64,000 nucleotides of DNA from an uncultured Collinsella sp. (GCA_902491565.1 CABUIE010000005.1:1-64000); one strand, 5' to 3'; counted from the stretch's first letter, positions 24,232 to 35,180 are shown. The notes: a model not told the origin generated them from the letters alone. Program-made: numbers and translations.

Positions 24232-25164
24232 ATGGCTCGTCGTACGCCTTCTCAACTGAATATGCTGCTCGCCGTCGATAAGCCGGTGGGCTGCACGTCC
24301 CACGATGTGGTCTCGCAATGCCGACGCGCCCTCCATGAGCGGCGCGTCGGCCATGCCGGCACGCTCGACCCCATGGCATCCGGCGTCATGGTGGTGGGCG
24401 TGGGCCAGGCTACTCGTCTGCTGGGCATGCTAACCCTCGATACCAAAAGCTATGTCGCCGACATCTCGTTTGGCGCCGAGACCAATACCGATGATGCGGA
24501 GGGCGAGGCGGTCCGCACGGTGGCTGTTGCCAACGAGCTCCGCGATCCTGCCTATGCTCGTGAGCGCTTGGCCGCCATGCTGGGCCCGCAGATGCAGGTG
24601 CCGCCGGCGTTTTCTGCTATCTCGGTCAATGGCGTTCGCGCCTACAAGTCTGCTCGCGAGGGCAATGCGGTGGACCTACCTCCGCGCCCCGTCGAGGTCT
24701 ATGCCGCCGACCTGATCGCCGTGGGCGGCGAAGGTGATACGTGTGTGTGGACCGTGGCGTTCTCGGTGAGCAAGGGCACCTATATCCGTGCGCTCGCTCG
24801 CGACCTGGGCCACGCTTGCGATAGCGCCGCGCATATTTCCGCGCTGCGCCGCACGGCTTCCGGTGTTGTTTCCATTGGCGCTTGTCATGCGGTCGAGGAG
24901 CTTTCTCCCGAGTCCGCGGCTGGCTTTGCCCTGGATCCCATTGCGGCCCTGGGCGCCACACGTGTTGACTTGCCGGGCAATCTTGCCGACGACCTGCTCT
25001 GCGGCCGACGCATTCCCGTTGAGCGTGCGCTTGCCGATTTCGATTCCTCGAAGGCGCCGTTTGCGTTGGTGCTCGATGGGGGACTCAAGGCGCTCGCCCG
25101 CATTGAGGGCGGCCGCTTTGTCATGGAGCACGTGTTTCCGCAGGCAATCGGCGGTGTTCGATGA
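24232..25164 (+). CDS. truB: tRNA pseudouridine-55 synthase
   Basis: Isomerises U55 in the T-loop of tRNAs. The catalytic aspartate is Asp46 in GHAGTLDPMASG, preceded by the KPVGCTSHDVV motif. The later YKSAREG and KGTYIRALARDLG motifs are present. The C-terminus (about 240-310) looks like a compact PUA-related domain. The ribosome site before ATG 24232 is weak. The end overlaps ribF by ATGA. Confidence 0.95.
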   Translation: MARRTPSQLNMLLAVDKPVGCTSHDVVSQCRRALHERRVGHAGTLDPMASGVMVVGVGQATRLLGMLTLDTKSYVADISFGAETNTDDAEGEAVRTVAVANELRDPAYARERLAAMLGPQMQVPPAFSAISVNGVRAYKSAREGNAVDLPPRPVEVYAADLIAVGGEGDTCVWTVAFSVSKGTYIRALARDLGHACDSAAHISALRRTASGVVSIGACHAVEELSPESAAGFALDPIAALGATRVDLPGNLADDLLCGRRIPVERALADFDSSKAPFALVLDGGLKALARIEGGRFVMEHVFPQAIGGVR

Positions 25165-26168
25165 TGTTGTCCGCTCGCGAGCTCGCGCGTGTCTTTTTCG
25201 CGGGCGAGTCGGACGAGGCTCGCATCGTTGCTGCCGATACGTTTGATGAGTGTGAGCACTTGGGTGCCGCTTCAATCGCCATTGGCGTGTTCGACGGCGT
25301 TCACCGTGGACACCAGGAACTCATCGAAGCGCTTGTCCGTGATGCCCGTGCCCATGGCTGTAAGGCGGTCGTGGTTACCTTCGATCCCGACCCGGACGTT
25401 GTGGTGAGCCCTTCGCCCGCTCAAAAATTGATGACGACGGCCGACCGTCTGCATGCCTTGGCTCAAACCGGGGTCGATGCGGTGGTGGCCGTTCCCTTTA
25501 CGCCTGAGGTTGCGGCGCTTGACCATGTTGATTTTCTCTCGCTGGTGTCGCGTCTGGTCGACATTCGATCGATTCGCGTTGGCAGTGACTTTAGGCTGGG
25601 TCGTGGCGGTGCTTCTGGTGTTGCCGAGATGCGCTCCTGGGGTTCCGAGCACGGCGTTGACGTGTATGGTCACGACCTGCTTTGCGAGGGCTGTGAGGCC
25701 ATTTGCGCCACCCGCATTCGTCATGAGCTGGGACAGGGCCATGTGGAGCTTGCTGCTGGGTTACTCGGCCGTCCGTATATGGTGCGTGGCGGTGTTATTC
25801 GCGGCCGTCACGAGGGTTCTGGCATGGGCTTTCCCACGGCAAACTTGCAGGTTCCCGACGGCATTCAGGTGCCAGCCGATGGCGTGTATGAGGGTCTGGT
25901 GCTGGTCGATGACACCGCGTGGCCCGCTGCTGTGAACGTCGGCCTGCCGCCAACGTATGCTGACGATGCGGCATCTGCGCATCTCGAGGCTAATTTAATT
26001 GGTTATACGGGCGACCTGTACGGCGCTTCCGTTTCGCTGGCGTTTACGCGCTGGCTGCGTCCCTCGCGTGTGTTCGATTCGCTGGATGAGTTGATCGCGA
26101 CCGTCGAGGGTAATATCGAGGATATTCGTCACAACTTGGGCGATCAGGGGGTGAGCATCCGTGATTAG
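25161..26168 (+). CDS. ribF: Bifunctional riboflavin kinase / FAD synthetase
   Basis: Converts riboflavin to FMN and FMN to FAD. The N-terminal adenylyltransferase domain has GVFDGVHRGHQELI and the FDPDPDVV segment. The C-terminal kinase domain (about 190-325) has GRHEGSGMGFPTANLQ and the ribityl-binding YEGLVLVDD stretch. At 335 residues it has typical length. It overlaps truB by four bases and dnaG by eight, and the order truB-ribF is common. Confidence 0.93.
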   Translation: MMLSARELARVFFAGESDEARIVAADTFDECEHLGAASIAIGVFDGVHRGHQELIEALVRDARAHGCKAVVVTFDPDPDVVVSPSPAQKLMTTADRLHALAQTGVDAVVAVPFTPEVAALDHVDFLSLVSRLVDIRSIRVGSDFRLGRGGASGVAEMRSWGSEHGVDVYGHDLLCEGCEAICATRIRHELGQGHVELAAGLLGRPYMVRGGVIRGRHEGSGMGFPTANLQVPDGIQVPADGVYEGLVLVDDTAWPAAVNVGLPPTYADDAASAHLEANLIGYTGDLYGASVSLAFTRWLRPSRVFDSLDELIATVEGNIEDIRHNLGDQGVSIRD

Positions 26169-28269
26169 CGATGAGGAAAAAGACCAGGTACGCGCTGCGT
26201 CTGACCTGGTTGCCATCGTGCAGGAAACGGTCGAGCTCAAGCCTCGCGGCCATGAGTTTTGGGGATGCTGCCCCTTCCATGGCGAGAAGACGCCGTCCTT
26301 CCACATTATCCCCGCCACGCAGGTGTGGCATTGCTTTGGTTGCGGCGAGGGTGGCGACGTTTTCACGTATATCATGAAGCGCGAGAACCTGAGCTTTCCC
26401 GAGTCAATCCGTTACTTGGCCGATCGCGCGGGTATTGAGCTGCATGACACCGGAGATCGCCGCGAGCGCGGCACCAAGCGTGCCCGCATCTACGATCTGT
26501 GCGCCGAGACCGCCCAGTTCTACCACACCATGCTCATGCGCGGTAAGGACGGCCGTCCGCGCGAGTACTTTGCCAGCCGCGGCATGGGCGGCGACGTCTG
26601 CCGCCGCTACTGCCTGGGCTTTGCACCGGGCCGTAACGCGCTGGTGTCGCACCTGTCCCAGGCGGGTTTTACCCCGCAGGAGATGATCGACGCCAACGTT
26701 GCCGTGAGTCGCGGGCGCGGGCAGCTTGCCGACCGCTTTTACGACCGCGTGATGTTCCCCATCTTTGACGAGCAGGGTCACAACATTGCCTTTGGCGGTC
26801 GCATTATGGGCGACGGCCAGCCTAAGTATCTCAACACCGCCGAGACGAGCGTGTTTCATAAAAAGCGAAACCTCTACGGCTTTAATTGGGCCAAGGAGTT
26901 TATCGTCGCGCAGGATACCGCCATCGTGGTAGAGGGCTATACCGATTGCATCGCCTGCTGGGAGGCGGGGATTAAAAACGTCGTCGCCACGCTGGGCACC
27001 GCCCTCACGGAGCACCACGTCAAGACGCTCACTCGCTTTGCCAAGCGCATCGTGTATATGTTCGACGGCGATGCAGCGGGCCAGAAGGCCGCCCGTCGCG
27101 CGATTCAGTTTATCGAGCAGGATTCCATGGACCTGCGCTGCGTGGTGCTCCCCGACGGCAACGACCCCATGGAGTTCATCACCGCACATGGTGGCGAGGC
27201 ACTGCAGACGCGCATCGACGCTGCCGAGCCGCTTATGGACTTTGTCTACCGTTCGCTGCAGGAGTCGAGTGACATCACCACGCCGGGCGGTCGCGCTAAG
27301 GCGCTGGAAGATGCGCTGACGCTTATCTATCCGTTGCGCAACAGCTATATGATCGACACGTACTTTATCCAGATTGCCGATCTGCTGGGTTTGGATCTGG
27401 AGACGGTGCGCGCGAGCTCGGGTCGTGTGTTTCGCGATGTCGCCAAGCGCGAGGATGCGGAACGACGTCGTGAGCAGAACTATGAGCGCCAGCGGGCACA
27501 GACTGAGCGGTCCGGTAGCGCGGGCGGTCGGGCGTCGGGTTCTCGCGATGCCGGTCGCGGTGCTTGGGCATCGGGCGCGACGCCGCCGGTGTCCGCGCCG
27601 GTCGAAGAAGAGCCGTACGACTACGTCCCGCTCGATGCCTACGGCGCCGCGCCCGTGGAGGTCGTCGACGACCTGCCGCCGATCGATGTGCCTGATGGTA
27701 TGGGCGCTGTGCCTGTGGCTGACGGTTCGGGCGCACCGGCTGCGGCGGCGCCGATGGTTCTTACCGATCTTGAACGCAAGTCCTTGGCAGGGGAGCGCGA
27801 GCTGTTGACGATGCTCACGAGCTACCCCGACCTGTTCCGCACGTATGCCGACCGCATCTGCTCCATCGAGTGGGTTGACCCGCGTCACGAGTCCATTGCA
27901 TGGGCCGTTCTGGCAACGCCGCCGGGAACCGATCCTGCAGCCTGCATGGATGCGGCGCGCTCAGTGTGTCCCGATGCGGCAACGCTTGTGAGTGCCGGGC
28001 GCATCTCCGCGACGAGCAAGCACCCCACCGAGACGAACATCGTGTTTATGCTTGATACGCTTGAGCTCTACACCATCAAGCGTCGCATGCGTGCCGCACA
28101 GGCCAAGCTGCGCCAGGACCGTTCACTCGATGATGAGGCCCGTCGCGCGCTAACCATGCAGGCCGCGCAGGATTCGCAGCGTCAGCGCGAACTGCAAAAG
28201 TCAATCGGCGGCGTGGCGGACCCGTTCCGTTTGATTGGCCTGGAGGCCGCAGGCACCGAACAAGCCTAG
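26161..28269 (+). CDS. dnaG: DNA primase
   Basis: Synthesises RNA primers for replication. The N-terminal CHC2 zinc finger uses Cys37, His40, Cys58 and Cys61 (CPFHGEKTPSF, WHCFGCGEGGD). The TOPRIM catalytic core contains VEGYTDCIACWEAG and MFDGDAAGQKAARR (about 250-320). A Pro/Gly/Ala-rich linker (about 430-520) joins the C-terminal helicase-binding domain. The length is 702 residues. The GTG at 26161 follows CAGGGGGTGAG inside the end of ribF, so expression is coupled to the rimP operon, while rpoD lies downstream as in the classical macromolecular-synthesis arrangement. Confidence 0.96.
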   Translation: MISDEEKDQVRAASDLVAIVQETVELKPRGHEFWGCCPFHGEKTPSFHIIPATQVWHCFGCGEGGDVFTYIMKRENLSFPESIRYLADRAGIELHDTGDRRERGTKRARIYDLCAETAQFYHTMLMRGKDGRPREYFASRGMGGDVCRRYCLGFAPGRNALVSHLSQAGFTPQEMIDANVAVSRGRGQLADRFYDRVMFPIFDEQGHNIAFGGRIMGDGQPKYLNTAETSVFHKKRNLYGFNWAKEFIVAQDTAIVVEGYTDCIACWEAGIKNVVATLGTALTEHHVKTLTRFAKRIVYMFDGDAAGQKAARRAIQFIEQDSMDLRCVVLPDGNDPMEFITAHGGEALQTRIDAAEPLMDFVYRSLQESSDITTPGGRAKALEDALTLIYPLRNSYMIDTYFIQIADLLGLDLETVRASSGRVFRDVAKREDAERRREQNYERQRAQTERSGSAGGRASGSRDAGRGAWASGATPPVSAPVEEEPYDYVPLDAYGAAPVEVVDDLPPIDVPDGMGAVPVADGSGAPAAAAPMVLTDLERKSLAGERELLTMLTSYPDLFRTYADRICSIEWVDPRHESIAWAVLATPPGTDPAACMDAARSVCPDAATLVSAGRISATSKHPTETNIVFMLDTLELYTIKRRMRAAQAKLRQDRSLDDEARRALTMQAAQDSQRQRELQKSIGGVADPFRLIGLEAAGTEQA

Positions 28270-28379
28270 ATGTTGTGGTCAACCAGCGTATTCTCGCCTA
28301 TATCCAGCCCTCTTTTTGGGTATAGACGTCAATGTGTGTGCTAAAGTATTGAGTCCTGTGGACTATGAAGGGAGAATCT

Positions 28380-29729
<1,350 letters not shown>

Positions 29730-29740
29730 TCAAGCAAGAG

Positions 29741-29774
29741 GCGCCCTCAAGCACATCCGCTTGAGGGCGCTTTC
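29741..29774 (+). terminator. Rho-independent terminator after rpoD
   Basis: GCGCCCTCAAG (29741-29751) pairs with CTTGAGGGCGC (29760-29770), followed by TTTC. Confidence 0.88.
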
Positions 29775-29778
29775 ATGT

Positions 29779-29832
29779 AGTCGTTGGGGACGTTCTTGAA
29801 TGACTGGTCGTTTAAGAACGTCCCCAATGACT
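29779..29832. repeat. 54-nt palindromic element between rpoD and tRNA-Asn
   Basis: AGTCGTTGGGGACGTTCTT (29779-29797) pairs with 29814-29832 at 18 of 19 positions, and the interior (TTGAATGAC..GTCGTTTAA) continues the pairing. It follows directly after a complete terminator, so it is not needed to stop rpoD transcription. It may be a copy of a dispersed palindromic repeat. Confidence 0.7.
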
Positions 29833-29859
29833 AGGTCGGAAAATTTCTTAAAAAAGTTC

Positions 29860-29887
29860 TTGCCCTGAGCTGATTCGTCCGTATAAT
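29860..29887 (+). promoter_or_regulatory. Promoter of the tRNA-Asn pair
   Basis: TTGCCC (29860-29865), 16-base spacer, TATAAT (29882-29887). The consensus -10 and the position 30 bases before the first tRNA make this a convincing stable-RNA promoter. Confidence 0.8.
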
Positions 29888-29917
29888 AAACTTCGTTGCT
29901 TGAGAGCACGCACCTAT

Positions 29918-29992
29918 TCCTCGGTAGCTCAATGGTAGAGCACGCGGCTGTTAACCGCGCTGTTGTAGGTTCGAGTCCTACCCGGGGAGCCA
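29918..29992 (+). tRNA. tRNA-Asn (GTT), first copy
   Basis: A complete cloverleaf is visible: acceptor TCCTCGG pairing with CCGGGGA (one T-G pair), anticodon stem CGCGG/CCGCG with loop CTGTTAA (anticodon GTT), T-arm GTAGG-TTCGAGT-CCTAC, discriminator G and an encoded CCA. Confidence 0.97.
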
Positions 29993-30025
29993 GAATTTTC
30001 CAGCCCTTTCCGTTGGGCTTTAAAT

Positions 30026-30100
30026 TCCTCGGTAGCTCAATGGTAGAGCACGCGGCTGTTAACCGCGCTGTTGTAGGTTCGAGTCCTACCCGGGGAGCCA
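30026..30100 (+). tRNA. tRNA-Asn (GTT), second identical copy
   Basis: Identical in all 75 bases to the tRNA at 29918-29992, 33 bases downstream, and also with encoded CCA. A shared promoter and the terminator at 30110-30137 make the pair one transcription unit. Confidence 0.97.
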
Positions 30101-30109
30101 GGTTGTAAA

Positions 30110-30137
30110 ACCCGTCGCTTATGCGGCGGGTTTTTTT
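30110..30137 (+). terminator. Terminator after the tRNA-Asn pair
   Basis: ACCCGTCGC (30110-30118), loop TTAT, GCGGCGGGT (30123-30131) and a run of seven T. Confidence 0.92.
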
Positions 30138-30293
30138 GTCGCGATCGCTTGGCGCGAACGTTACCGTATCAACATTTCGTGTCGAGGATGTAATCCCGAG
30201 GCCCGCCACCTCAACATGGCGCGGTCGTTGTAGAATATTGCAATGATTGCTCCCACGACATGGTGCCGCGAGCACCAAGAAAAGGAGATTCTT

Positions 30294-30650
30294 GTGTCTG
30301 AGACCATTAACGGCAGCCTGAGCGTCTCGAACGACGTTATTGCCGATATTGCCGGTTATGCCGCGATGACGTGCTATGGCGTCGTCGGTATGGCCGAGCA
30401 GCTCCAGGGCGCCGAGAGCGTGCGCCTGCTTGCCGGTCAGCGCCTCCGCAAGGGCGTGCTTGTCTCCGCCGACGAGGACGGCCTTACGGTCGATCTTCAC
30501 GTCGTGCTCGAGAACGGCGTCAACATGAAGTCCGTCTGCCACAATCTTTCGAGCTCCGTTGCCTTCACTTTGCAGGAGATCGCCCAGATCGATCCCGCCA
30601 GCCTTAAGATCGGCATCCATATCGACGCGCTCAAGAGCCGTCTGAACTAG
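30294..30650 (+). CDS. Asp23/Gls24-family protein
   Basis: A 118-residue protein of the alkaline-shock / Asp23 family (YloU type): VSNDVIADIAGYAAMTCYGVVGMA, then the GVLVSADEDGLTVDLHVVLENGVNM strands and a final helix. Members are small membrane-associated envelope-stress or housekeeping proteins. The GTG at 30294 follows AAAGGAG with a six-base gap. The following DAK2-domain gene is its regular partner (YloU-YloV), so a role around lipid metabolism or envelope is likely but unproven. Confidence 0.88.
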   Translation: MSETINGSLSVSNDVIADIAGYAAMTCYGVVGMAEQLQGAESVRLLAGQRLRKGVLVSADEDGLTVDLHVVLENGVNMKSVCHNLSSSVAFTLQEIAQIDPASLKIGIHIDALKSRLN

Positions 30651-30677
30651 CATCCGAAAACGGAGATTCAAATACCC

Positions 30678-32339
30678 ATGATTGCAAAGACCATTCGCAC
30701 CTGTTTTCCGATCGCTGCGGCTGCCGTTTCCGACAAGGCCGAGGAGATCAACAAGCTCAACGTCTTCCCCGTACCCGACGGCGATACCGGCACCAACATG
30801 TCGCTCACGCTCGCCTCGGTGACCAAGGAGCTCTCCGCCCTTCCCGCCGATGCCGACATGGAGGCCATCGCCGGCGCCATCACCCACGGCTCCCTGATGG
30901 GTGCCCGCGGCAACTCCGGTGTCATCACCTCGCAGATCCTGCGCGGTGTGGCCGAGGGTCTCGTCTCTGCCGATGAGCCCATCACGTCCGCCAACATCGC
31001 CTTCGCCTTCCGTCGCGCCGTCAAGGTTGCCTTCCAGGCTGTCCGCAAGCCCATCGAGGGCACGATCCTCACGGTGCTGCGCGATGTCTCGACCAAGGCC
31101 GATGAGTGCGAGAAGAAGAAGTTCTCGGCCGAGGATGCGCTCGACGCCATCGTCGTCGAGGCGTACCAGTCCGTCGCCCGCACACCCGACCTGTTGCCCG
31201 TTCTGAAGGAGAACGGCGTGGTCGACTCAGGCGCCTTCGGCTTTGCCATCTTCCTGGAGAACTTTGTTGCCGCCGCGCTTGGTCGCAGCACCGTTGTCGA
31301 GGATTTCTCCGCCACGTTTGACTCCGCCGGCTCTGCCCGCGATGCGGCCCTCGGTCGCGTTGAGATCGAGGCCAACGATGACTGGGAGGGCTCGGAGTTC
31401 CGCTACTGTAACGAGTTCCTCTTTAAGGCCGACGCCCCGTTTGACGAGGACGAGTGCCTTAAGTTCCTAGGCTCCATGGGCGACTGTGAGCTGCTCGTGG
31501 GCGCCTATCCCGACTACAAGATCCATGTGCACTCCAACACCCCCAACCTGGTGCTCGAGCATATGCTGCAGCTTGGTCAGATCTACGAGGTCTTTATCCA
31601 TAACATGGAGATGGAGGCTCACGACCGTACCGCCAAGATCCACGAGGATCAGGAGAAGGCCGCCGAGCCCGCGAAGGCCCTGGGCTTTGTCGCCGTTGCC
31701 GCCGGTTCTGGCGAGGCCGACATCCTCAAGTCCCTTGGCGTCGACGTGGTCGTCTCCGGTGGCCAGACTATGAATCCCTCGACCGCCGACCTGCTGGGTG
31801 CGGTGGACCAGGTCAACGCGACCTCGGTCATCATCCTGCCCAATAACGGCAACATCCGCATGGCTGCCGAGGCTGCCGCTTCTGCCTGCACGGACAAGAA
31901 GGTTGCCGTCGTTCCCACCAAGACCGTTCCGCAGGCGTTCTCCGCGCTGTTCGCGGTCCTGCCCGATTCCGAGCTCGAGGACGCCGTCGCCGCGATGGTC
32001 GACGCCATCAGCGAGGTCCGCGATGGCGAGGTCACTCGCGCCGTGCGCGACTCCAGCGCATCTGATGGCTCTCCGATTCACTCCGGTGACGTCATGGGTA
32101 TCATCGCCGGCTCCATCGACGTGGTCGGCTCCGACGTGAAGCAGGTCACGCTCGACTGCATCAACCGCATGCAGGAGGAAGAGGAGGGTGACGCGCTGAC
32201 GATTCTGGCCGGCGAGGAGCTGTCCGATGAGGCCTTCCAGGAGATCGTCGACGCTATCGAGGAGGCTCAGCCCGACCTGGAGATCGACGCCCATCGTGGC
32301 GAGCAGCCGCTCTATCCCGTGATCTTCTCGATCGAGTAG
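30678..32339 (+). CDS. fakA: DAK2-domain fatty-acid kinase subunit (FakA/YloV-like)
   Basis: ATP-binding subunit resembling fatty acid kinase FakA. The N-terminal DAK2/DhaL domain (about 1-205) has NVFPVPDGDTGTNMSLT, the Asp cluster that binds Mg-ADP, and SLMGARGNSGVI. A middle domain contains ETRYCNEFLF-like EFRYCNEFLF, and a DegV-like C-terminal domain carries SGGQTMNPSTADLL and LPNNGNIRMAA. The length of 553 residues matches the family. Partner FakB proteins are not in this window. It lies between the Asp23 gene and recG, the common Gram-positive order. Confidence 0.9.
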   Translation: MIAKTIRTCFPIAAAAVSDKAEEINKLNVFPVPDGDTGTNMSLTLASVTKELSALPADADMEAIAGAITHGSLMGARGNSGVITSQILRGVAEGLVSADEPITSANIAFAFRRAVKVAFQAVRKPIEGTILTVLRDVSTKADECEKKKFSAEDALDAIVVEAYQSVARTPDLLPVLKENGVVDSGAFGFAIFLENFVAAALGRSTVVEDFSATFDSAGSARDAALGRVEIEANDDWEGSEFRYCNEFLFKADAPFDEDECLKFLGSMGDCELLVGAYPDYKIHVHSNTPNLVLEHMLQLGQIYEVFIHNMEMEAHDRTAKIHEDQEKAAEPAKALGFVAVAAGSGEADILKSLGVDVVVSGGQTMNPSTADLLGAVDQVNATSVIILPNNGNIRMAAEAAASACTDKKVAVVPTKTVPQAFSALFAVLPDSELEDAVAAMVDAISEVRDGEVTRAVRDSSASDGSPIHSGDVMGIIAGSIDVVGSDVKQVTLDCINRMQEEEEGDALTILAGEELSDEAFQEIVDAIEEAQPDLEIDAHRGEQPLYPVIFSIE

Positions 32340-32349
32340 GCATCTGCCC

Positions 32350-34527
32350 ATGTCCGAGCTCTGCTCCGTGCCGCGCGTCTCGGATCGCTTTGCCCAGAGC
32401 AATGCGCTCGACGAGGATATCGCGCGACTCAAATATGTTTCGGGTAAACGTGAGGAGGCCCTTCGCCGTCTGGGAATTCGGACGGTGGGGGACCTCCTTC
32501 TCCATATCCCTCATCGATACCTCGACTTTACCCGTTCTTGGTCTATCGAGATGGCGCCCATCGGTACCGTGTGCACCATCATCGCCACGGTCGACCGTAT
32601 CGTTCAAAAGCAGCCGCGTCCGCGCATGCAGGTGACTGAGGTCTCACTCATTGACGAGACGGGCGTGCTGCAGGTCGCCTTTTTCCGCCAGCCCTGGATT
32701 GCCCAGCAGCTTAAGCAGGGCGACCGCCTGGCCGTGATGGGCAAGGTTGAGTTTGCCTACGGTTTTAAGCAGATGGCCTCGCCGCACTTTGAAAAGCTCG
32801 AGGAAGGGCGTGCCGCGGGCACTATCCTGCCGGTCCATTACGTGAGTGATGGCGTGAGCCAGGCGTGGATGCGCCGCATCGTAAGCGGCGCGCTCGAGGT
32901 CGTCGGCAATCCCTTTGATCCCATTCCGGCACGCTTACGCGTTAAGCGTCGCTTGATGAGCAATGCCCGCGCGCTTCGATCGATCCACTTTCCCTCGAGC
33001 ATGGCCGAGCGCGATATCGCGCGCGCACGGCTGGCATACGAGGAGTGCCTCTACCTGCAGCTGGCGCTGCGTCTGCGCAACGACGGCGGTCAGGTCGATG
33101 TGGTGCCCTATGCCCACACCGCGGGCGAGCACCTGGCCGCGCTCAAGCAAGCCCTGCCGTTTTCGCTGAGCGACGAGCAGGAGGCCGCATTCCAAGACAT
33201 TCTGCACGACATGTGCGATGGCGGGCGCGTGATGAACCGCCTGCTGCTTGGCGATGTCGGTACCGGTAAGACCGCCGTTGCCGTTTGCGCGCTGGCTGTG
33301 GCTGCCGATAGCGGTACGCAGGCCTGCGTTATGGCGCCCACGGGCGTTCTGGCGCGCCAATATGCCGATAAGACCGGCCCTCTGCTCTCGCAGGCCGGCA
33401 TGTCCTGGGCGCTTCTGACGGGTGCCACGCCGGCCTCAGAGCGCGACCGGATCCATGCCCAGCTGGAATCGGGCGAGCTTGACGTGCTCTTTGGCACCCA
33501 CGCGGTTCTTTCGGATAACGTTGCGTTCAAGCATCTGTCGCTCGTGGTCATCGATGAACAGCACCGGTTTGGTGTGGGCCAACGCAACGCCCTGCGCGCG
33601 AAGGGGCCGGGTGCCGATCTGCTCGTTATGACGGCGACGCCCATCCCGCGTACGCTGGCGCTTTCGGTCTACGGCGATCTGGACACGAGCATCATTCGCC
33701 ATCGGCCCGTCCCTGGTGCTGGCGTGACGACACGCGTGCTCACCGAGTCGAGCCGTGACCTCGCCTATGGCGCCATCCGCGAGGCGCATGAAAAGGGTCA
33801 GCAGGCCTACGTGATTTGTCCGCTCGTGGAGCCGAGTGACTCGGCCGATGAGCTGGAAGACGTGCCCGGTATTGCTCGCGACGACGAGGGCCGCGTAACC
33901 GTCCCCGTGCCGCTGCACGATACGGCAACCGAGCTCGACCGACTGCGTCTTGCGTTGCCGGGGCTTACCGTCGAGCGCCTTCACGGCCGCATGCCGGCGG
34001 GGGAGAAGGACCAGGTTATCGATGCCTTCAAGCGTGGCGAGATTGACGTGCTCGTCTCGACTACGGTGGTCGAGGTGGGCGTCGACGTGCCTAACGCCAC
34101 CGTCATGGTCATCGAGAACGGCGAGCGCTTTGGATTGGCTGCCCTGCACCAGCTGCGCGGCCGCGTGGGCCGTGGCAGTGTGTCGGGCACGTGCCTGGTC
34201 ATGACGCACTCCAAGGGCAACGGCGGCGCATCGGCGGCACAAGACCGTCTCCAGTCGCTCGAAAAGACCTCGGACGGCTTTACGCTCGCCCAGATGGACC
34301 TGCGCCTGCGCCATGAAGGCGAGATCCTGGGTTATCGCCAGCATGGTGGTGTGACCCTGCGCTTTGTCGACCTGGACGCCGACGAGGAGCTGATCGAGTG
34401 GGCCCATTTGGACGCGGTCGAGCTCTTGCGGTATGCTTGCAACCTTGACTCTGTGGCGACGCGTCCCTTGCGCGACGCGGTCGCCATGCGTTATCGACAT
34501 ATCTTTAAGGAGGTCAGCGGAGGATGA
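32350..34527 (+). CDS. recG: ATP-dependent DNA helicase RecG
   Basis: Remodels stalled forks and Holliday junctions. An N-terminal wedge (OB-fold) domain (about 60-180) is followed by helicase lobe 1 with Walker A GDVGTGKT (301-308) and DEQHRFG, and lobe 2 with VVEVGVDVPNATVMVIENGERFGL and QLRGRVGRG. The length of 725 residues is normal. It starts 11 bases after the previous gene and overlaps rsmD by ATGA. Confidence 0.96.
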   Translation: MSELCSVPRVSDRFAQSNALDEDIARLKYVSGKREEALRRLGIRTVGDLLLHIPHRYLDFTRSWSIEMAPIGTVCTIIATVDRIVQKQPRPRMQVTEVSLIDETGVLQVAFFRQPWIAQQLKQGDRLAVMGKVEFAYGFKQMASPHFEKLEEGRAAGTILPVHYVSDGVSQAWMRRIVSGALEVVGNPFDPIPARLRVKRRLMSNARALRSIHFPSSMAERDIARARLAYEECLYLQLALRLRNDGGQVDVVPYAHTAGEHLAALKQALPFSLSDEQEAAFQDILHDMCDGGRVMNRLLLGDVGTGKTAVAVCALAVAADSGTQACVMAPTGVLARQYADKTGPLLSQAGMSWALLTGATPASERDRIHAQLESGELDVLFGTHAVLSDNVAFKHLSLVVIDEQHRFGVGQRNALRAKGPGADLLVMTATPIPRTLALSVYGDLDTSIIRHRPVPGAGVTTRVLTESSRDLAYGAIREAHEKGQQAYVICPLVEPSDSADELEDVPGIARDDEGRVTVPVPLHDTATELDRLRLALPGLTVERLHGRMPAGEKDQVIDAFKRGEIDVLVSTTVVEVGVDVPNATVMVIENGERFGLAALHQLRGRVGRGSVSGTCLVMTHSKGNGGASAAQDRLQSLEKTSDGFTLAQMDLRLRHEGEILGYRQHGGVTLRFVDLDADEELIEWAHLDAVELLRYACNLDSVATRPLRDAVAMRYRHIFKEVSGG

Positions 34528-35180
34528 GAATCATCGGCGGCGAATGGCGCGGTCGTAAGATCGAGGAGCCCCGTGGTCGCGATGTCACCCGCCCCACGAC
34601 TGATCGCGTGCGCGAGGCGTGCGCATCTATGGTCATGTCGGCATTCGATTTCGATTTGGACGAGGTTCGTGTGTTGGACGCCTTTGGCGGCTCCGGTGCC
34701 TTAGGGTTAGAGATGCTCTCTCGTGGGGCCCGCTCGCTCACGACGTTTGAGATCGATCGCAACGCCGCGCGGCTCATTACCAAGAATATCGAGTCGCTCT
34801 GCCATGACCGTGCGCGTTGGCGCGTGGTCACGGGCGACATGCTGACGAGTGCCTCACGCGGTCGTGTACCGGGCGGCCCCTTTGATCTGGTCCTGCTCGA
34901 CCCGCCCTATGCTTTTGGTGCCGAGCCGGTCGAGGAACTGCTGCAGAATCTGGCCCAGCAGGGTCTGCTTGCGTCTGGCGCTTACGCCCTGTTTGAGCAT
35001 GCCGCCGCCGATGCGGGCGCGCATCCGGCAGACTTTGAGACTGTACGTGAGAAGCGCTACGGCATTACCTCGGTCGACCTGCTCCGTTGGGTCGGCGATG
35101 ACGATGGTGAGGGCGATAGCGCCGGCACCGATGCTGACAACAATGATGCCACGACGTTTCAGGAGGACGCCCATGAATGA
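34524..35180 (+). CDS. rsmD: 16S rRNA (guanine-966-N2)-methyltransferase
   Basis: SAM-dependent methyltransferase modifying G966 of 16S rRNA. Typical start MRIIGGEWRGRKI, then RPTTDRVREA, the SAM-binding VLDAFGGSGALGLEMLSRGA and the catalytic LLDPPYAFG motif. The last 30 residues are acidic and low in complexity, an extension beyond the usual C-terminus (218 residues in all). It overlaps recG and coaD, the common cluster. Confidence 0.94.
   Translation: MRIIGGEWRGRKIEEPRGRDVTRPTTDRVREACASMVMSAFDFDLDEVRVLDAFGGSGALGLEMLSRGARSLTTFEIDRNAARLITKNIESLCHDRARWRVVTGDMLTSASRGRVPGGPFDLVLLDPPYAFGAEPVEELLQNLAQQGLLASGAYALFEHAAADAGAHPADFETVREKRYGITSVDLLRWVGDDDGEGDSAGTDADNNDATTFQEDAHE

Noticed and set aside
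28365..28379. ATG 28365 as rpoD start
   Set aside because: The AAGGGA ribosome site lies directly after this ATG and fits GTG 28380 instead.
29896..30108. Plus-strand frame with a repeated SSMVEHAAVNRAVVGSS sequence
   Set aside because: It is the translation of the two tandem tRNA-Asn genes, a known annotation artefact.
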